DNA of 64,000 bases, from NCBI GenBank assembly GCA_039602395.1, contig JBCNJP010000012.1, positions 30,428,454-30,492,453 on the forward strand, written 5' to 3'. The notes under the pieces are model-generated. The model did not search any database. It saw nothing but the letters and a program-made list of their open reading frames with translations, and had not been told where the DNA came from. Positions 34,800 through 46,300 of the stretch are shown here, piece by piece. The stretch is from Deinandra increscens subsp. villosa (taxonomy: Eukaryota; Streptophyta; Magnoliopsida; Asterales; Asteraceae). How positions within the stretch are numbered: position 1 is the first letter of the stretch; each line of letters starts with the position of its first letter. Both the position numbers and the translations under genes were made by a program.

Positions 34800-35090
34800 T
34801 ATACAAAGAGCGGTAAGCCATGCCTTCAACTAGAGATGGAAAAAGCAATGGGTTGGGTAGCAGGTCAAAATGTTGGGGTTAAAATGATTATATTTGTTCG
34901 GAACCGGTCAGGTTGGCTTCACACAATTGGAGGTGGATTTTTATGTTCAGGATGTATTAACAGCAAGGACTAATAATTGGAGGCAGATTGTTTCTACAAA
35001 TATAACAAGAGAAGATCCATTGATTATGGTATCTTTCATAAGCAATGAATTTGCAGAAATGATCCTTCAGTTAAGGTACATTCTAATTAG
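34800..35090 (+). pseudogene. Exon-like fragment in the Helitron, family unknown
   Basis: Frame with LINYTKSGKPCLQLEMEKAM, shifting at about 34900 to QVGFTQLEVDFYVQDVLTA, NNWRQIVSTNITREDP and FISNEFAEMILQLR. A downstream piece after an intron-like TTTTACTCAG reads HPAVWKLCMKATEYSGSLTV (35556-35615). Protein-like composition, captured and broken. I do not recognise the family. Confidence 0.35.
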
Positions 35091-35964
35091 TATATAGTAT
35101 ATATGCATGTAATAAGCACATAATGTGAATATAAGTGTCCATATCGTGAAGCTGCTATGATTGAAATTAATGTTTTACTAAGCTTGCCGAACATGACGTT
35201 GGTGGCTCACTGTAGGTGTTTCTGTGTTTATTGTCTTCTTAAATTATTGGTTCTAGAAATTCAAGTGGTTGTGGTGTAAACGGTTTTATTAATTAACAAT
35301 GATGAGTTGATGACACATTATCGTCACATTTGGATCTCCTTAAATTGCGCGTGTTTTGAGTATGGTGATGCAGATTAACTGGAATGTGAAGGAGTTAGAA
35401 TGGAGTTTAATTCATTTTGTTGCAATTTAGTTTAGTTGAAATATAGTTTTGGAATGGGAATTAAAAATAATGACACCCTTTATTGATTTTTCTTATGACC
35501 TCTGGATATGAAGTTTTATATTACTGTTGTATAAACCATCTTTTATTTTACTCAGGCACCCTGCTGTTTGGAAATTATGCATGAAGGCAACTGAATACTC
35601 GGGCTCCCTTACTGTTTGCAAATCATGTGATAAGCTTTTGTTCAAACTATAGTTTAGGAGGTGTTTAAATGTGTTTTTAACTGCTGTAGTTAGATGCTAC
35701 ATTACTATGATATATATCTCAGTTTCCTATACTTATATGTACATTACTAAGATCATTTTTGAATTCTGAATCTGACAAAGGTCATGCATACCTTCTTAAG
35801 AGCCTCAAGTTGTAATGAGATAGGCATTTTATTTATCCGTTTAATATCTTTGTTGTATAACTCATTATTATATATACACGTTTAAAATATTTTTGTTAAA
35901 GAATGTTGCAATCCTTGGTTTTGAATATGTTAAGGCATTTGGATTGTTTATTTCTATTTCTATT

Positions 35965-36110
35965 TCTACATGTTGTTCCTATTGGAAAAATGATTGTTCT
36001 TGACCTTTTTGTTGAAGTCAATCCTATATGGACAACTTTAAATCAGTTCTATGGTGTCCCTTACATATGGAAAGTTACTCTCTCTTCTACACTGATCAAG
36101 ACGTATGTTG
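35965..36110 (+). pseudogene. Fragment resembling plant alpha-N-acetylglucosaminidase (NAGLU)
   Basis: The frame reads GKMIVLDLFVEVNPIWTTLN then QFYGVPYIW. In plant NAGLU-type glycosidases a segment of this form (MIVLDLFA.V.PIW..S.QFYG.PY.WC) lies just before the Cys-Met-Leu-His part. The fragment ends at PYIW and then diverges, so only one exon piece of about 35 residues is present. Carried by the Helitron; not functional. Assignment is from memory of the family motif. Confidence 0.6.
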
Positions 36111-36336
36111 ATTTGTTTTGTTTGATACTTTTTTTCTTTTTTGGCATATTTTCAATGATAGGCTGTAGTTGTTTAGATCAAAGTTGTCCAACCAAAAAAT
36201 TGTAGTTGGTGCTGCAACTAAGGTGTGGATTCACTGTATTCTTTTTTTATAATCCGTGTTGCTCTATTTCAGAGTGATGATGCCACTTTTGTTTAAATTT
36301 TCATCGTCGCCAAACGCGCAAATAGAAGACAAATAA

Positions 36337-36469
36337 CGCGCTGTAAACTGTCGCCCGCCGCAAAGCAACGAATACCTCGATGTAAATTGTCGTGCCGCCA
36401 TAACAAGCGAACAAATGACGAATACGCCCTATAAACCGTCGCCGCCGCAACGCGCGGGCACACGGCTAG
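36337..36469 (+). repeat. Triplicated Helitron 3' terminal motif
   Basis: Three degenerate copies of 'AANACG(C)..TGTAAACTGTCGCCGCCGCAA': about 36337-36370, 36371-36411 and 36421-36455. Only the last is followed by the CTAG terminus. Confidence 0.6.
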
Positions 36470-36501
<32 letters not shown>

Positions 36502-36813
36502 TATATGCTATACAACAAAAATGGTGTATTTTTTTAAATACTGACGAATGATAAAATGATTTTTTTTTCTTTCGTTCATTTGGAAATGATTAAAATAAAT
36601 AAAGTCTTAACGGATATATTGGGTTAACCGTCAGGGTCACACTCCGGTTTTGGGAACTAACACCCACTTCGAGCCAATGACATAATTGTCAAACACTGTC
36701 GTCTAGGCTATGTCACCCGTGTTCAGACACACACTTACGTATGTACATTCGATAGGTGCTCGGTAGTTACACAAGACCCGGAGTCTTATTAAATTGTTGC
36801 AGCGCACCCTAAG

Positions 36814-37385
36814 GTGAGTTTCACAACTCTGTTTACATTACATCCGGTTTGAGATGGTAGCGCACATTGATAAACTGTTTGCTTTAAGATTAAAGATAAT
36901 GCCACTATATATCGCATGTTCACTAGAATGTTACACCAACTTAAGTCCTTACAATTCGAACCGTTAATAGTGAAATAGCGAGGTGATATTGAGTAGTACT
37001 ACTGGGGTTTGACAAACCCTACTCAGCGGGCACGAGATGCACCACCCGACTGGCGGTCGGACTGAGAACAATGTCAGCCTAAACATACCGATGCTCTGGT
37101 GGGCACGGGGAAGGCAAAACGCGTAGGTTCTACCTGCGTGCATTAGTCAGCTTCGGTTACGAGCCATATAGTGACATGAAAATAGGCTAGCTACCTACAA
37201 TATGGATTATGCTTTAATTCTTACATTACTATTTACGAACAATAATTGTCGTGTTCGTATGCATTACTATTTACGGATAAAGACTATCGTATCCGTGGAA
37301 CATTATTATACACTTGTGTATACTTTACTTGCGTGAACTCACCAACCTTTGGTTGACACTTTCTTTTTAAACATGTTTATCTCAG
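36814..37385 (+). other. Intron-like interval in the 3' LTR
   Basis: AAG|GTGAGTTTCAC to TTTATCTCAG|GT, 572 bp, equivalent to 24610-25180. Confidence 0.45.
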
Positions 37386-37669
37386 GTCGCAGGTGTTCGA
37401 GTATCACGAGTATGCATGCATGAGCCTTTAAAACCCTGTTATGGTTTTCTATTCAAGTTACGTCATTTCGAATGACAATATTTCATGTAAATGCTAAACC
37501 TTTTGTTTATGCTTCCGCATTTGTAAAACACTTGAATTTATAATATATTTTAATATAATGAAAATATTTTGATATTTAATGCTTGTTTGGTGTAACTAAT
37601 GGACTGGGATCCTGGTTTGCTCACACCCCACACGGTAAAACTCTGTTAGTGGAAATTGGGGGTGTGACA

Positions 37670-38089
37670 GGGATTCTAACAGCTAAACATCAAAATTTTC
37701 GGTTTGGTCGGTTCGGGTCGATTAAGGTTGATAACACAATAACAATACAAGTATACGTTAGAATAATTAAGGAAACATTGTTCATTAAACATTAGAAAAA
37801 CACGTACCTATAGTTGTTGCCTACGAGCTTTTATTGTTTGAAATCATTGCATTGTTGAACCAAGGACTTGCTCGTTTGTATGCGCGGAGAGACTGAGCGG
37901 GGATAGTAAAAAAACAACTCTAGTTAATAAGTTATTAATCTGTTTAAAAAAATAAGAAAATAAGAAGAAAAAAAACGGCTGGAGCCAAGTATAGTACTAG
38001 CGACCTTCTGGTTAGATGCGGGAGGAGAACCAGTTGGGCTAACAGAGATAATGTTAACAAATTTCACTCCCATCTTATATATTTATTAC

Positions 38090-38127
<38 letters not shown>

Positions 38128-38285
38128 AAAAGAAACATAAAAACCGATGAAACTGAGGATCGAACAAAAGAGCTGTTGGTAAAAATGCGGCGCGCGAACG
38201 AATTGAAATAGAAGAGATTTCATTAATAGGATTCACTCTCATTTTATATATCGATTCACTACTAGTATTTTATATATATTTACAC
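37670..38285. other. Flank right of the Ty3 element
   Basis: No gene. Two loosely repeated blocks (about 37985-38110 and 38130-38280), each with a degenerate tRNA-like B box on the minus strand (for example GTTCGATCCTCAG) followed by TTCACTCxCATxTTATATAT; an (AT)n run separates them. Confidence 0.4.
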
Positions 38286-39987
38286 TAAAAATTCAATGTT
38301 TTCTTTTGTAATGTGCCTGATCATGTGAGGGTTGGTATTTTGGGGGTTATGGGTATGGAGGTGGGTTCCCTTCCTGTGCGTTATTTTGGTGTTTCCCTTT
38401 TTTCTTCCAGACTTAAAGCTAAGGATTGTGCTATCCTTGTGGAGAAGTTGGAAAACAAGATTGCTAGCTGGAAGAACCGTTTCCTGTCGTTTGCTGGAAG
38501 GGTTCAACTGGTGGTTTCTGTCCTTTCTGCGCTGCATGTCTATTGGGCTTCTGTTTTTATTTTGCCTGCCACAACAACGGCTCTTTTGGAGAAGACAATG
38601 AGAAAATTTTTGTGGTGTCAAGGGATTGTCAAGAAGGGTACTGCTAAGGTTGCCTGGAAGTATGTGTGTTCCCCTAAGTCTGAAGGGGGCCTTGGTATTC
38701 GTAAGATTGCTGATATGAATAACTCTTTGATGATTGCTCATGTTTGGAGCATTGTGACTAAGAGGGAGTCTCTTTGGGTTTCTTGGGTCTCCACGTATCG
38801 TATTAAGGAAAGAAATTTATGGGAGATAAAATTCCCTTCTGTTTGTTGATGGAGTTGGCGAAAGATTTTGTCTATTCGGGCGATGGTGCGTCCTTTTATC
38901 TGGTCCAAGGTGGGTGATGGGATGGCTACGTCTGCTTGGTTTGACAAGTGGACGGATTTTGGCCCTCTTTGTAATTTGCTATCCCATCGTGTTTTTTATT
39001 CGGCAGGTTTTAATGCTCGCACGAAGGTTGCTGATCTTTTTGACTCGCTTGGAGGATTCCGGCCGATTGCTTGGTTGGATATATATCCGGTGCTTATTGA
39101 AGCTGCTAACACTGGCCTCTCTCTTGGGGTTAATGATCAGGTTTGGTGGAGAGCGGAGGGGAGGTTGTCTGAGTTCACGTCCAAGATTGTTTGGGAGACG
39201 GTTCGATGTAGACAGTTGCCGGTTTCGTGGGTGAAGTTTGTGTGGTTTGCTCAGTGCATTCCCAAGCACGCGTTCATTGCATGGCTTATTGTGAGGGAAC
39301 GGTTATTGACGCAGGATAAGATCCTGGAATGGGATTCCTCCAGAAGGAAAAATATGAACATGATGTGTTGCCTGCTTTGTGCTATAAGTCCTTTGACTCG
39401 CATCCCCATTTATTTTTTGGTTGTGTGTTTTCAAAGAGTGTTTGGCAGCAGGTTCGTTGCCGTACTACTTTGAAAGTGGGGTCCTTTGTTTGGGATGATT
39501 TGGTGCATTACTTGGAGGATAAACCGGTTAGGAATATTCTCTATGTGGTTGATAAACTGGTTGTGCAAGCTACTGCTTACTACATTTGGCAGGAGAGAAA
39601 CAACAGATTGTTTAACAATCACGCTCGTCCTCCTGACTCTCTGGCGCTTATGATTGTTGATGTTGTGAGAAATCGGTTACTTGGTTTAAAACTAAAGAAA
39701 ACCCCTAGGGTGGTGCACGTCTTGGATGATTGGAAGACTACTCAGGTCCGAGATGGGTCTATGGATACAACGTAGTGACCTGATTTGGTTTCCTAGTTGA
39801 GTGTTAGGTGGTTGTTGTGTTTTTGGTGTTTTTTTTTTGGGCTGTTTGTTTCTGGTTTTACATGTTCTGGGGTCTGTCCAGTTCATGAATTAGTATGGGT
39901 TTCTCCATGCTACTTGTTTTTGTTTGTTGGTATATATTTATACAAAATCACCAGGGTAACCCTTTACCCAAAAAAAAAAAAAAAAAT
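38286..39987 (+). pseudogene. 5'-truncated LINE: RT C-terminal region and zf-RVT
   Basis: Non-LTR retrotransposon 3' end. The frame from 38313 reads LPVRYFGVSLFSSRLKAKD, ENKIASWKNRFLSFAGRVQL and EGGLGIRKIADMNNSLM, typical of plant L1 RT tails, with one TGA at 38847. Then WSKVGDGMATSAWFDKW (same frame) and, after a frameshift near 39385, the zf-RVT part with SFDSHPHLFFGCVFSKSVW and WQERNNRLFNNHARPP, ending TAG at 39773. A poly(A) run at 39969-39986 follows. ATTCAA occurs at both edges (38289 and 39987), a possible target duplication. Confidence 0.9.
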
Positions 39988-39993
39988 TCAAGA

Positions 39994-40041
39994 GTCACCG
40001 GGTTCCCGAGAACCCGGTGACCACTACCTAGATCCGCCCCT
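39994..40041 (-). other. Hairpin and hAT-like terminus
   Basis: GTCACCGGGTTC and GAACCCGGTGAC form a perfect 12-bp stem with a CCGA loop. On the minus strand the block starts CAGGGGCGGATCTAGG, a sequence typical of hAT-type termini in plants. Only this end is visible; the LINE tail abuts it. Confidence 0.4.
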
Positions 40042-40326
40042 GTCAACTATGAGATCAAATTAAGAATTTAGTAGCATCTAACATCTCTACATGACAACGA
40101 AGAAACATCATTGGTAGGTGTTCATCTCGATAAACACATACATAGAGATTAAAGGATTGGTTGGATGATTCGTAAATTTCTTGAATAAACTTAAATATTT
40201 TGATTGTAATAGATTTATGGTGTCTTATGCGTGCTTATATTTAACAAGTTTTTGTGGGTTTCAGTTACACTACCAGATTTGTGAAAACAAGAAACTGGAA
40301 CAAGATACCAATTGACTTTATAACAA

Positions 40327-43300
40327 TCAAGCTTGTGAGCAGTACATGAGCTCAATCTGGGATGCAGTGCTTTCAACAGCCATCCACCAGCCATCATCCT
40401 CATCCCACACTTGATCCTGTTATAATGCAAAGTTTATCAATCTTCATTCTACATCTAAAAATTTACGAACAGATAATAGATAAACCTTCTAAAGCAAGAA
40501 AAGAACATGTGTGCCCAAGAAGCAACAGATCAAACTTCTGAAGCAAAAAACCTCACCTCCTTTCCAAGATCTAGCTTTCTTGGCATTTTTTCAACCTCGT
40601 CTGCAAATACCATTGCTTCGCTCCACCACTCGTCTCTCTGACAGCTGCCCATGGGGCTTTCAGTTACAAACTCCTCAGTTACAATTTGCTCCCCTATTTT
40701 AGTGTAACCGGAGTCTGGAAAGACTTCTGGTGGAACCGGGCGCAGGGGGGATCGGTAACCTGTGATCATCAGTTGATTCAGTGGTTAGGTGTGCTAAAAT
40801 ATTCAAAAATATAAAATTATAGTTTTGGAAATAAATCAGATAAATTTTGACCAGTCAAGGTGAATGTGCTCTACCTCTGCAATCAGGATCATAACACTTC
40901 TGATAATAAGCAGCCTTTTGTAGGTCCACCACATACATCACTGAAACAGATGGCAAACCATATTCTTTAGATAATTAGATCATAGGTTATTTGCATTGGT
41001 GGATTAAGGCTGTGTTTGGCGCACTAGCTGAAAAGCTAGCTGCTAGCTGATAAGCTAGCTGTTAGCTGATAAGCTAGCTGACAAGCTAGCTGCTAGCTGA
41101 TAAGCTAGCTGCTAGCTGATAAATTATAAGCTAGCTGATAAGCTAGCTGATAAAAAATAACGTTTGGTAAAAACTAGCTGATAAACTAGCTTAAAAAAAA
41201 TAAAATGACATAAAAGTACATGTCATAAATGTAAATAAAGATATTTATTTATAAGTTAGGGAAGGGTAAAATTGGAAATATTATAAAAGCTAGTTGAAAA
41301 GCTAGTTGAAAAGCTACTCCAACTAGCTTTTCAAAAGCTAGCTTATAAGCTAGCTTATAAGCTAGCTTTTTACCGTTACCAAACGGGGCTTTTAAAAAAA
41401 GCTAGCTTATTAAAAAAGCCCCGTTTGGTAACGTCAAAAAGCTAGCTTATAAGCTAGCTGATAAGCTAGCTTATAAGCTAGCTTATGGCGCGCCAAACAC
41501 AGCCTAACAGAAACACATAGCGCCCCTGGTCAAATTGCAATTATATTGGACCCATTAGCGTAAGTTGCACAAATATTTACTAAGGTTAGCAATTTGACCC
41601 ATTCGCTTATGAATGCGTCCATTTGGGTTGCATTTTATCTCAAACAGATCAAAAGCTAAAAGGGAAACGTGTTGAAGGGATCAAGGTTCAAATAGATTAG
41701 AAGTAACCAGCAGTGTGTGCTTAATGCATATTGCATAGAACCTCATAAACCATTTTTGTTCAAAGATTAGATTACTATTGTCATAATCTCCTTCTTAATC
41801 GCTATTAACGCATTAATTATTTACAAAAATGAAGGCTTAAAACTAAACTTAGGGTAGTTTGTGTCAATATTAGAAAGTAATAGTTCGTGTCGTTTATATA
41901 TTTATGTATAGTTGAAGGGTCCAGGATGTAAATTAATGGTTGTGTCGGTTAAACAACCGTCACGTCTGTAATTAGGGTTATATAAACCCAAATCGAGTCT
42001 GTATGCAAACAACGCAAGATTTCATCAAAATCTCTGCAAGTTCATTACTAAATCTTGTTGTTCAAAACCGAATTGAAGGCTGTGATTCCAACATTTGGTA
42101 TCAGAGCGAACCATTCATAATACTGTGTAATCGAAGCCCGGAAATCGATTTGAAATCCTCAACAAGAACACAGAACGAAGCGTCGATTCAAATTGATTAT
42201 CGAAAGGCGAAGATAAAGAAATCGAAAGTTGTGTTCAATCAATCTAAGGAAGATTTCGATTGCAAGTAAAAGGAACGGCAAGGTCGATTTGTTTCTGTGC
42301 AATCGTCGATCAGAAAGAACGAAAAGAAAGAAGCGATTTTGTTTTGCCCTCTCTGCACGATCGAAAGAAAGAAACGAGAGACAATCTGTTTAGAAATCTG
42401 GAAGCGATTGTCAGATTGAAGAAAGGAAAACGGAAGGAAGGAGAGGCGCTCGGTATTTTGCAACAAATTAGAAAGAACCACACAATATTTTCAGAAATTC
42501 GCAAGGCAATTACCAAAGAAGAATCGCAATTCAAATTCTCTGGTCACATCAAAAGAAAGCCACGGATTTCTTGTTTTAAATTCAATCAGAATTGAAATAG
42601 GAAAGAAATAAGAAACGGGAGAAATTGGTGATCAAGATAGAAAGGAAGAATTACAAATACAAATTGAACTTGAGACATCAAATCCCGAAAAGCAACCGAG
42701 TACGAAATCAGAAACCAGGAACAAAATCGCCTCAACCTTTGTTTGATTGGACGCGTCAGAGGCAACTTTGAAGAACAAAGTCAAAATCGGAAGTCAGACA
42801 ATTCAAAAATTAGGAGACTTATCCAGGTTTTGCATCCAATTCAAGATTCTGGAATTTAGTCTCTTGTCCTATTAAAGAAGAATTTGCATGAATATAGACC
42901 TTGGTTTAAAAATTATAGAATTTGTTTCAAGTTCCTTAACAACAAAGATAAGACTCTGCAGTATTGATTCCTTTGACTTCATGTTCATTTGGATCGTGAC
43001 ACTCACAATTTAGAATAAGAAAACTTAGATTTTCGGATTAGGAATTTCTATTGCAAGTTAGAATCAAAACCTGTGTGGTTAAATACAAAACCTTAGTGGT
43101 GCATTCAACCTTAGTGGTACAATCAAAAACCTGTGTGGTACAATACAAAACCTGTGTGGTACAAGCAAGACCTTAGTGGTGTAAAGTAATACCTTCGTGG
43201 TACAACCTTCGTGGTACAAGCAAGAAAGACCTTTGTGGTAAAACAAGCAAGAACCTTCGTGGTGTTTTCAAGAATTAAAGTAAGTCATAGCAAGAAAAAT

Positions 43301-46300
43301 CAAGAAGCAAGTGTAGAAAGAACCCAAATCAAAGAATGACGGAGAAAGAGAAAGAAGGAAGCATGTCAATTCAAGTTCGTGAGCAAGGAAACGTATCAAT
43401 TCAGTGCCCCAAACTGACGGAAACAAATTATACTACTTGGGCATTATTAATGGAAACGATCTTGAAAGCATATAGTCTTTGGGAAGCAATTAGCGGTACA
43501 AAAGAAGTAGAAGATAAGAAGATGTACACTGCAAAAGCAATGATCCTACAAACATTGCCTGAAGATGTTCTAATGCAAGTTGCACAATATTCAACGGCAA
43601 AGGAAGTATGGGACTCAATCAAAACAAGATACTTAGGAGCAGATCTAGGTCAGAAGGCACGACTACAAACTCTAAGGAGCGAACTGGAAATGCTAAAGAT
43701 GAAACCAAAAGAAAGTGTCAGTGACTTTGCAGGCAAAATAGGAAGCATAAAAGCTAAATTCAAAAGTCTTGGCACAAATCTAGAAGATAAGACCATCGTA
43801 AGAAAGCTACTTGGCTCACTTCCGAAGGAATTTCTACCGATCGTGGCAACTATTGAACAATACTCCGATGTGGACACCATATCTTTTGAAGAAGCGGTTG
43901 GTAGAATAATGGCATTTGGAGAACGCATCAAGAGTAAGGACGAACCAGAAGATGATATAAGCAAGCTTTTGTTGACAGATTCAAGTAGTCATCCTAAAAG
44001 TGGAAATCAAGAAAGAGGACGAGGTAAAAGCTTCAACAAAGAAGGAAAAGGACGTGAACGAAGCATGAATCAAGCAAACAAAGACAAAAGTGGATTTAGG
44101 TGCTATGCATGTGGCAACTATGGACACTTTGCTAAGGAATGTACAAAATGGAAAGACAAGCCGAAAGACAATCAGCAAGAATCACATCTCATCTGCGACG
44201 AAGAACCAACACTCTTATGAAGCAAGTCAAGAATATCTGAAGATCTCACTTAAATCAAGTTTAGTTTAAGGGGGAGAATGAAGGCTTAAAACTAAACTTA
44301 GGGTAGTTTGTGTCAATATTAGAAAGTAATAGTTCGTGTCGTTTATATATTTATGTATAGTTGAAGGGTCCAGGATGTAAATTAATGGTTGTGTCAGTTA
44401 AACAACCGTCGCGTCTGTAATTAGGGTTATATAAACCCAAATCGAATTTGTATGCAAACAACGCAAGATTTCATCAAAATCTCTGCAAGTTCATTACTAA
44501 ATCTTGTTGCTCAAAACCGAATTGAAGGCTGTGATTCCAACAGATCAAAAGCTAAAAGGGAAACGTGTTGAAGGGATCAAGGTTCAAATAGATTAGAAGT
44601 AACCAGCAGTGTGTGCTTAATGCATATTGCATAGAACCTCTTAAACCATTTTTGTTCAAAGATTAGATTACTATTGTCATAATCTCCTTCTTAATCGCTA
44701 TTAACGCATTAATTATTTACAAAAATGGATTAAAAAGGTAGGGTGTGTCGGTTAACCCAGCCCATTAATCCGGCCCATATTCAAGATGAGTCCTGTGACC
44801 CACCCATCTTGGCACCTCTAATGGTCACAGATAAGATAGTGTTTTTTTTTTCCGTCAGAGAGAAAATCGTTGAAGTCGATCAAAGAGGCGTACTTCAGAA
44901 TTCAGATTACAGAACAGAGACAATGGAAAAAACTCTTCACTAAAATTCCATCATTTAAGTACGGAACTTCTATCCATATATCAACTATCTTAAAAATTGT
45001 AAGGTTAAAGTTTACTTAAATTCAAAGCAGAAATTTACTGGAGATAATTTTCAAAATTCAAATTTTCACAGACCAGAGGAACAACCCTGCACAAAGGCAC
45101 CCAAAGCTTATATTTTTTTAATTATTTTGGCAGCCATGAGAACCCGTTTGGGAAAACTCACAAGCTGCTAACAAATGGGACCAGGTAAACCACAGCTTAC
45201 TTTGGCAGGTGGCCTTCAAGAGGGGTTAAGGCATGAAACCAATGGGAGCGCTAGAGGGAATCAGTCGCTTACCACTACGCCATTCCTTGAAGGTTCCAAA
45301 GCTTATCTTGTGGATAAGAAAAATGGCTTTACTGGAAACTAGCTTTGTTAAGGTTATTTTATAGGGAAGATAGCAATGGACTTTTAGAATTTACCATGAT
45401 TGCTTTTGTGTTGTCTGCCAATTCTTTCACAAAATCTATTTCTTAACATGCTGTATACCATCAAACCATACTCTGAAAACCAATACCAGCTTCGAATTTT
45501 TCCTAGCAGTGCAAAACCAAAGAATTATTATTTATCATAATTACTCTTTATTGCAAGGAGTAGTAATTGTAAAAGCAACTAGTAATTGATGAGTATAGTA
45601 TATCAAGAACAACCTTGTACATTTCCTATGGTAGCAATATATTCCACAAACTCGTCTAATGTTGGAAAGGGTGATTTTCCACTGAAGTAGCCATTGCTTG
45701 GGCAAGCATTTGGCACAAATTCTCGAGTGTATGGTTTACAGTAGTCATTGTTTCTCTGCCAAAAATGAATAACAAATTGTAAAATAAATATATATATAAA
45801 TTGCTAGTTTTCTCCAGGTATGCAATTCAAAATAAGAGGTGCTGCTGAATCACCTTATTTTGCAAGTTCCAGGAAACGAAAAAGAATACACAAAAAATGG
45901 ATATGTAGACGGGATTTACCTCGATATCAAATTGCAAAACCTTCACACAATCTAAATCCATTTTGCAGATTAGAAGCTTTTCACAATCAGCGTCTATATT
46001 GCAGATCAATGATACCATGAACACATCTTCCTCCATCTGAGATGCATAAAATTGTTAGTGAAGTTTGTAATATGAAATACACATACACATTCATACATTG
46101 TACATTTAATGCATATATAGAAGGAAATACCGTCAAGATGCAGGTTAGTCCATACCATTTCCTTACATTTGAACCGTCCAGTGGGCAGAAGCACTGAACT
46201 TTTCCCTGCTTTAGATGATAGATGTAGACGAAAACAACGGTTTCTAGTATAAACAGCAGTGTCAACAAAAAGATGGCAAGGGCCATCAGGAGAACTTGAA

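Larger units (their letters stand above)
32241..36469 (+). mobile_element. Helitron, non-autonomous, with captured gene pieces
   Basis: The right end is CTAG (36466-36469) before T, with a GC-rich imperfect hairpin (GCCGC...GCGGGC) about 10 bases upstream, and the left end CTACTATATAATAC resembles the usual TCTCTACTACTATATAA start although the first TC is not preserved. It sits in an AT tract with no target duplication, as expected for Helitrons. No Rep/helicase frame is present. The interior has a CT-rich leader-like stretch, several GT-AG-like borders and a piece resembling NAGLU. Confidence 0.8.
30527..37669 (+). mobile_element. 3' LTR of the Ty3 element, split by a Helitron
   Basis: Begins TGTGACAACTGG after the polypurine tract and ends GTGTGACA at 37669. 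Homology with the 5' LTR stops at the (AT)n tract ending 32240 and resumes at 36470, so the 4229 bases between are an insertion. Without it the LTR is about 2.9 kb. It keeps the segment absent from the 5' copy, including a tRNA-like module (CCCAATGGTTAAGG ... GTGTTCGAATCCGG, 31927-31980). Confidence 0.85.
41830..44542 (+). mobile_element. Gag-only copia-type LTR retrotransposon (TR-GAG-like)
   Basis: LTRs 41830-42093 and 44279-44542 are both 264 bp, begin TGAAGGCTTAAAAC and end GATTCCAACA, with five differences by my count (about 98% identity). Primer site TGGTATCAGAGC at 42096, polypurine tract AAGGGGGAGAA before the 3' LTR. The interior has a long leader and one intact gag ORF but no pol, the layout described for TR-GAG elements. 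It lies in intron 11 of PrimPol, on the opposite strand. Young and probably mobilised in trans. Confidence 0.9.

Noticed and set aside
42003..42595. ORFs of 88 and 111 codons in the leader of the gag-only element
   Set aside because: Lys/Arg/Glu-rich chance frames from A/G-rich sequence, the first spans the primer site; the intact gag lies downstream.
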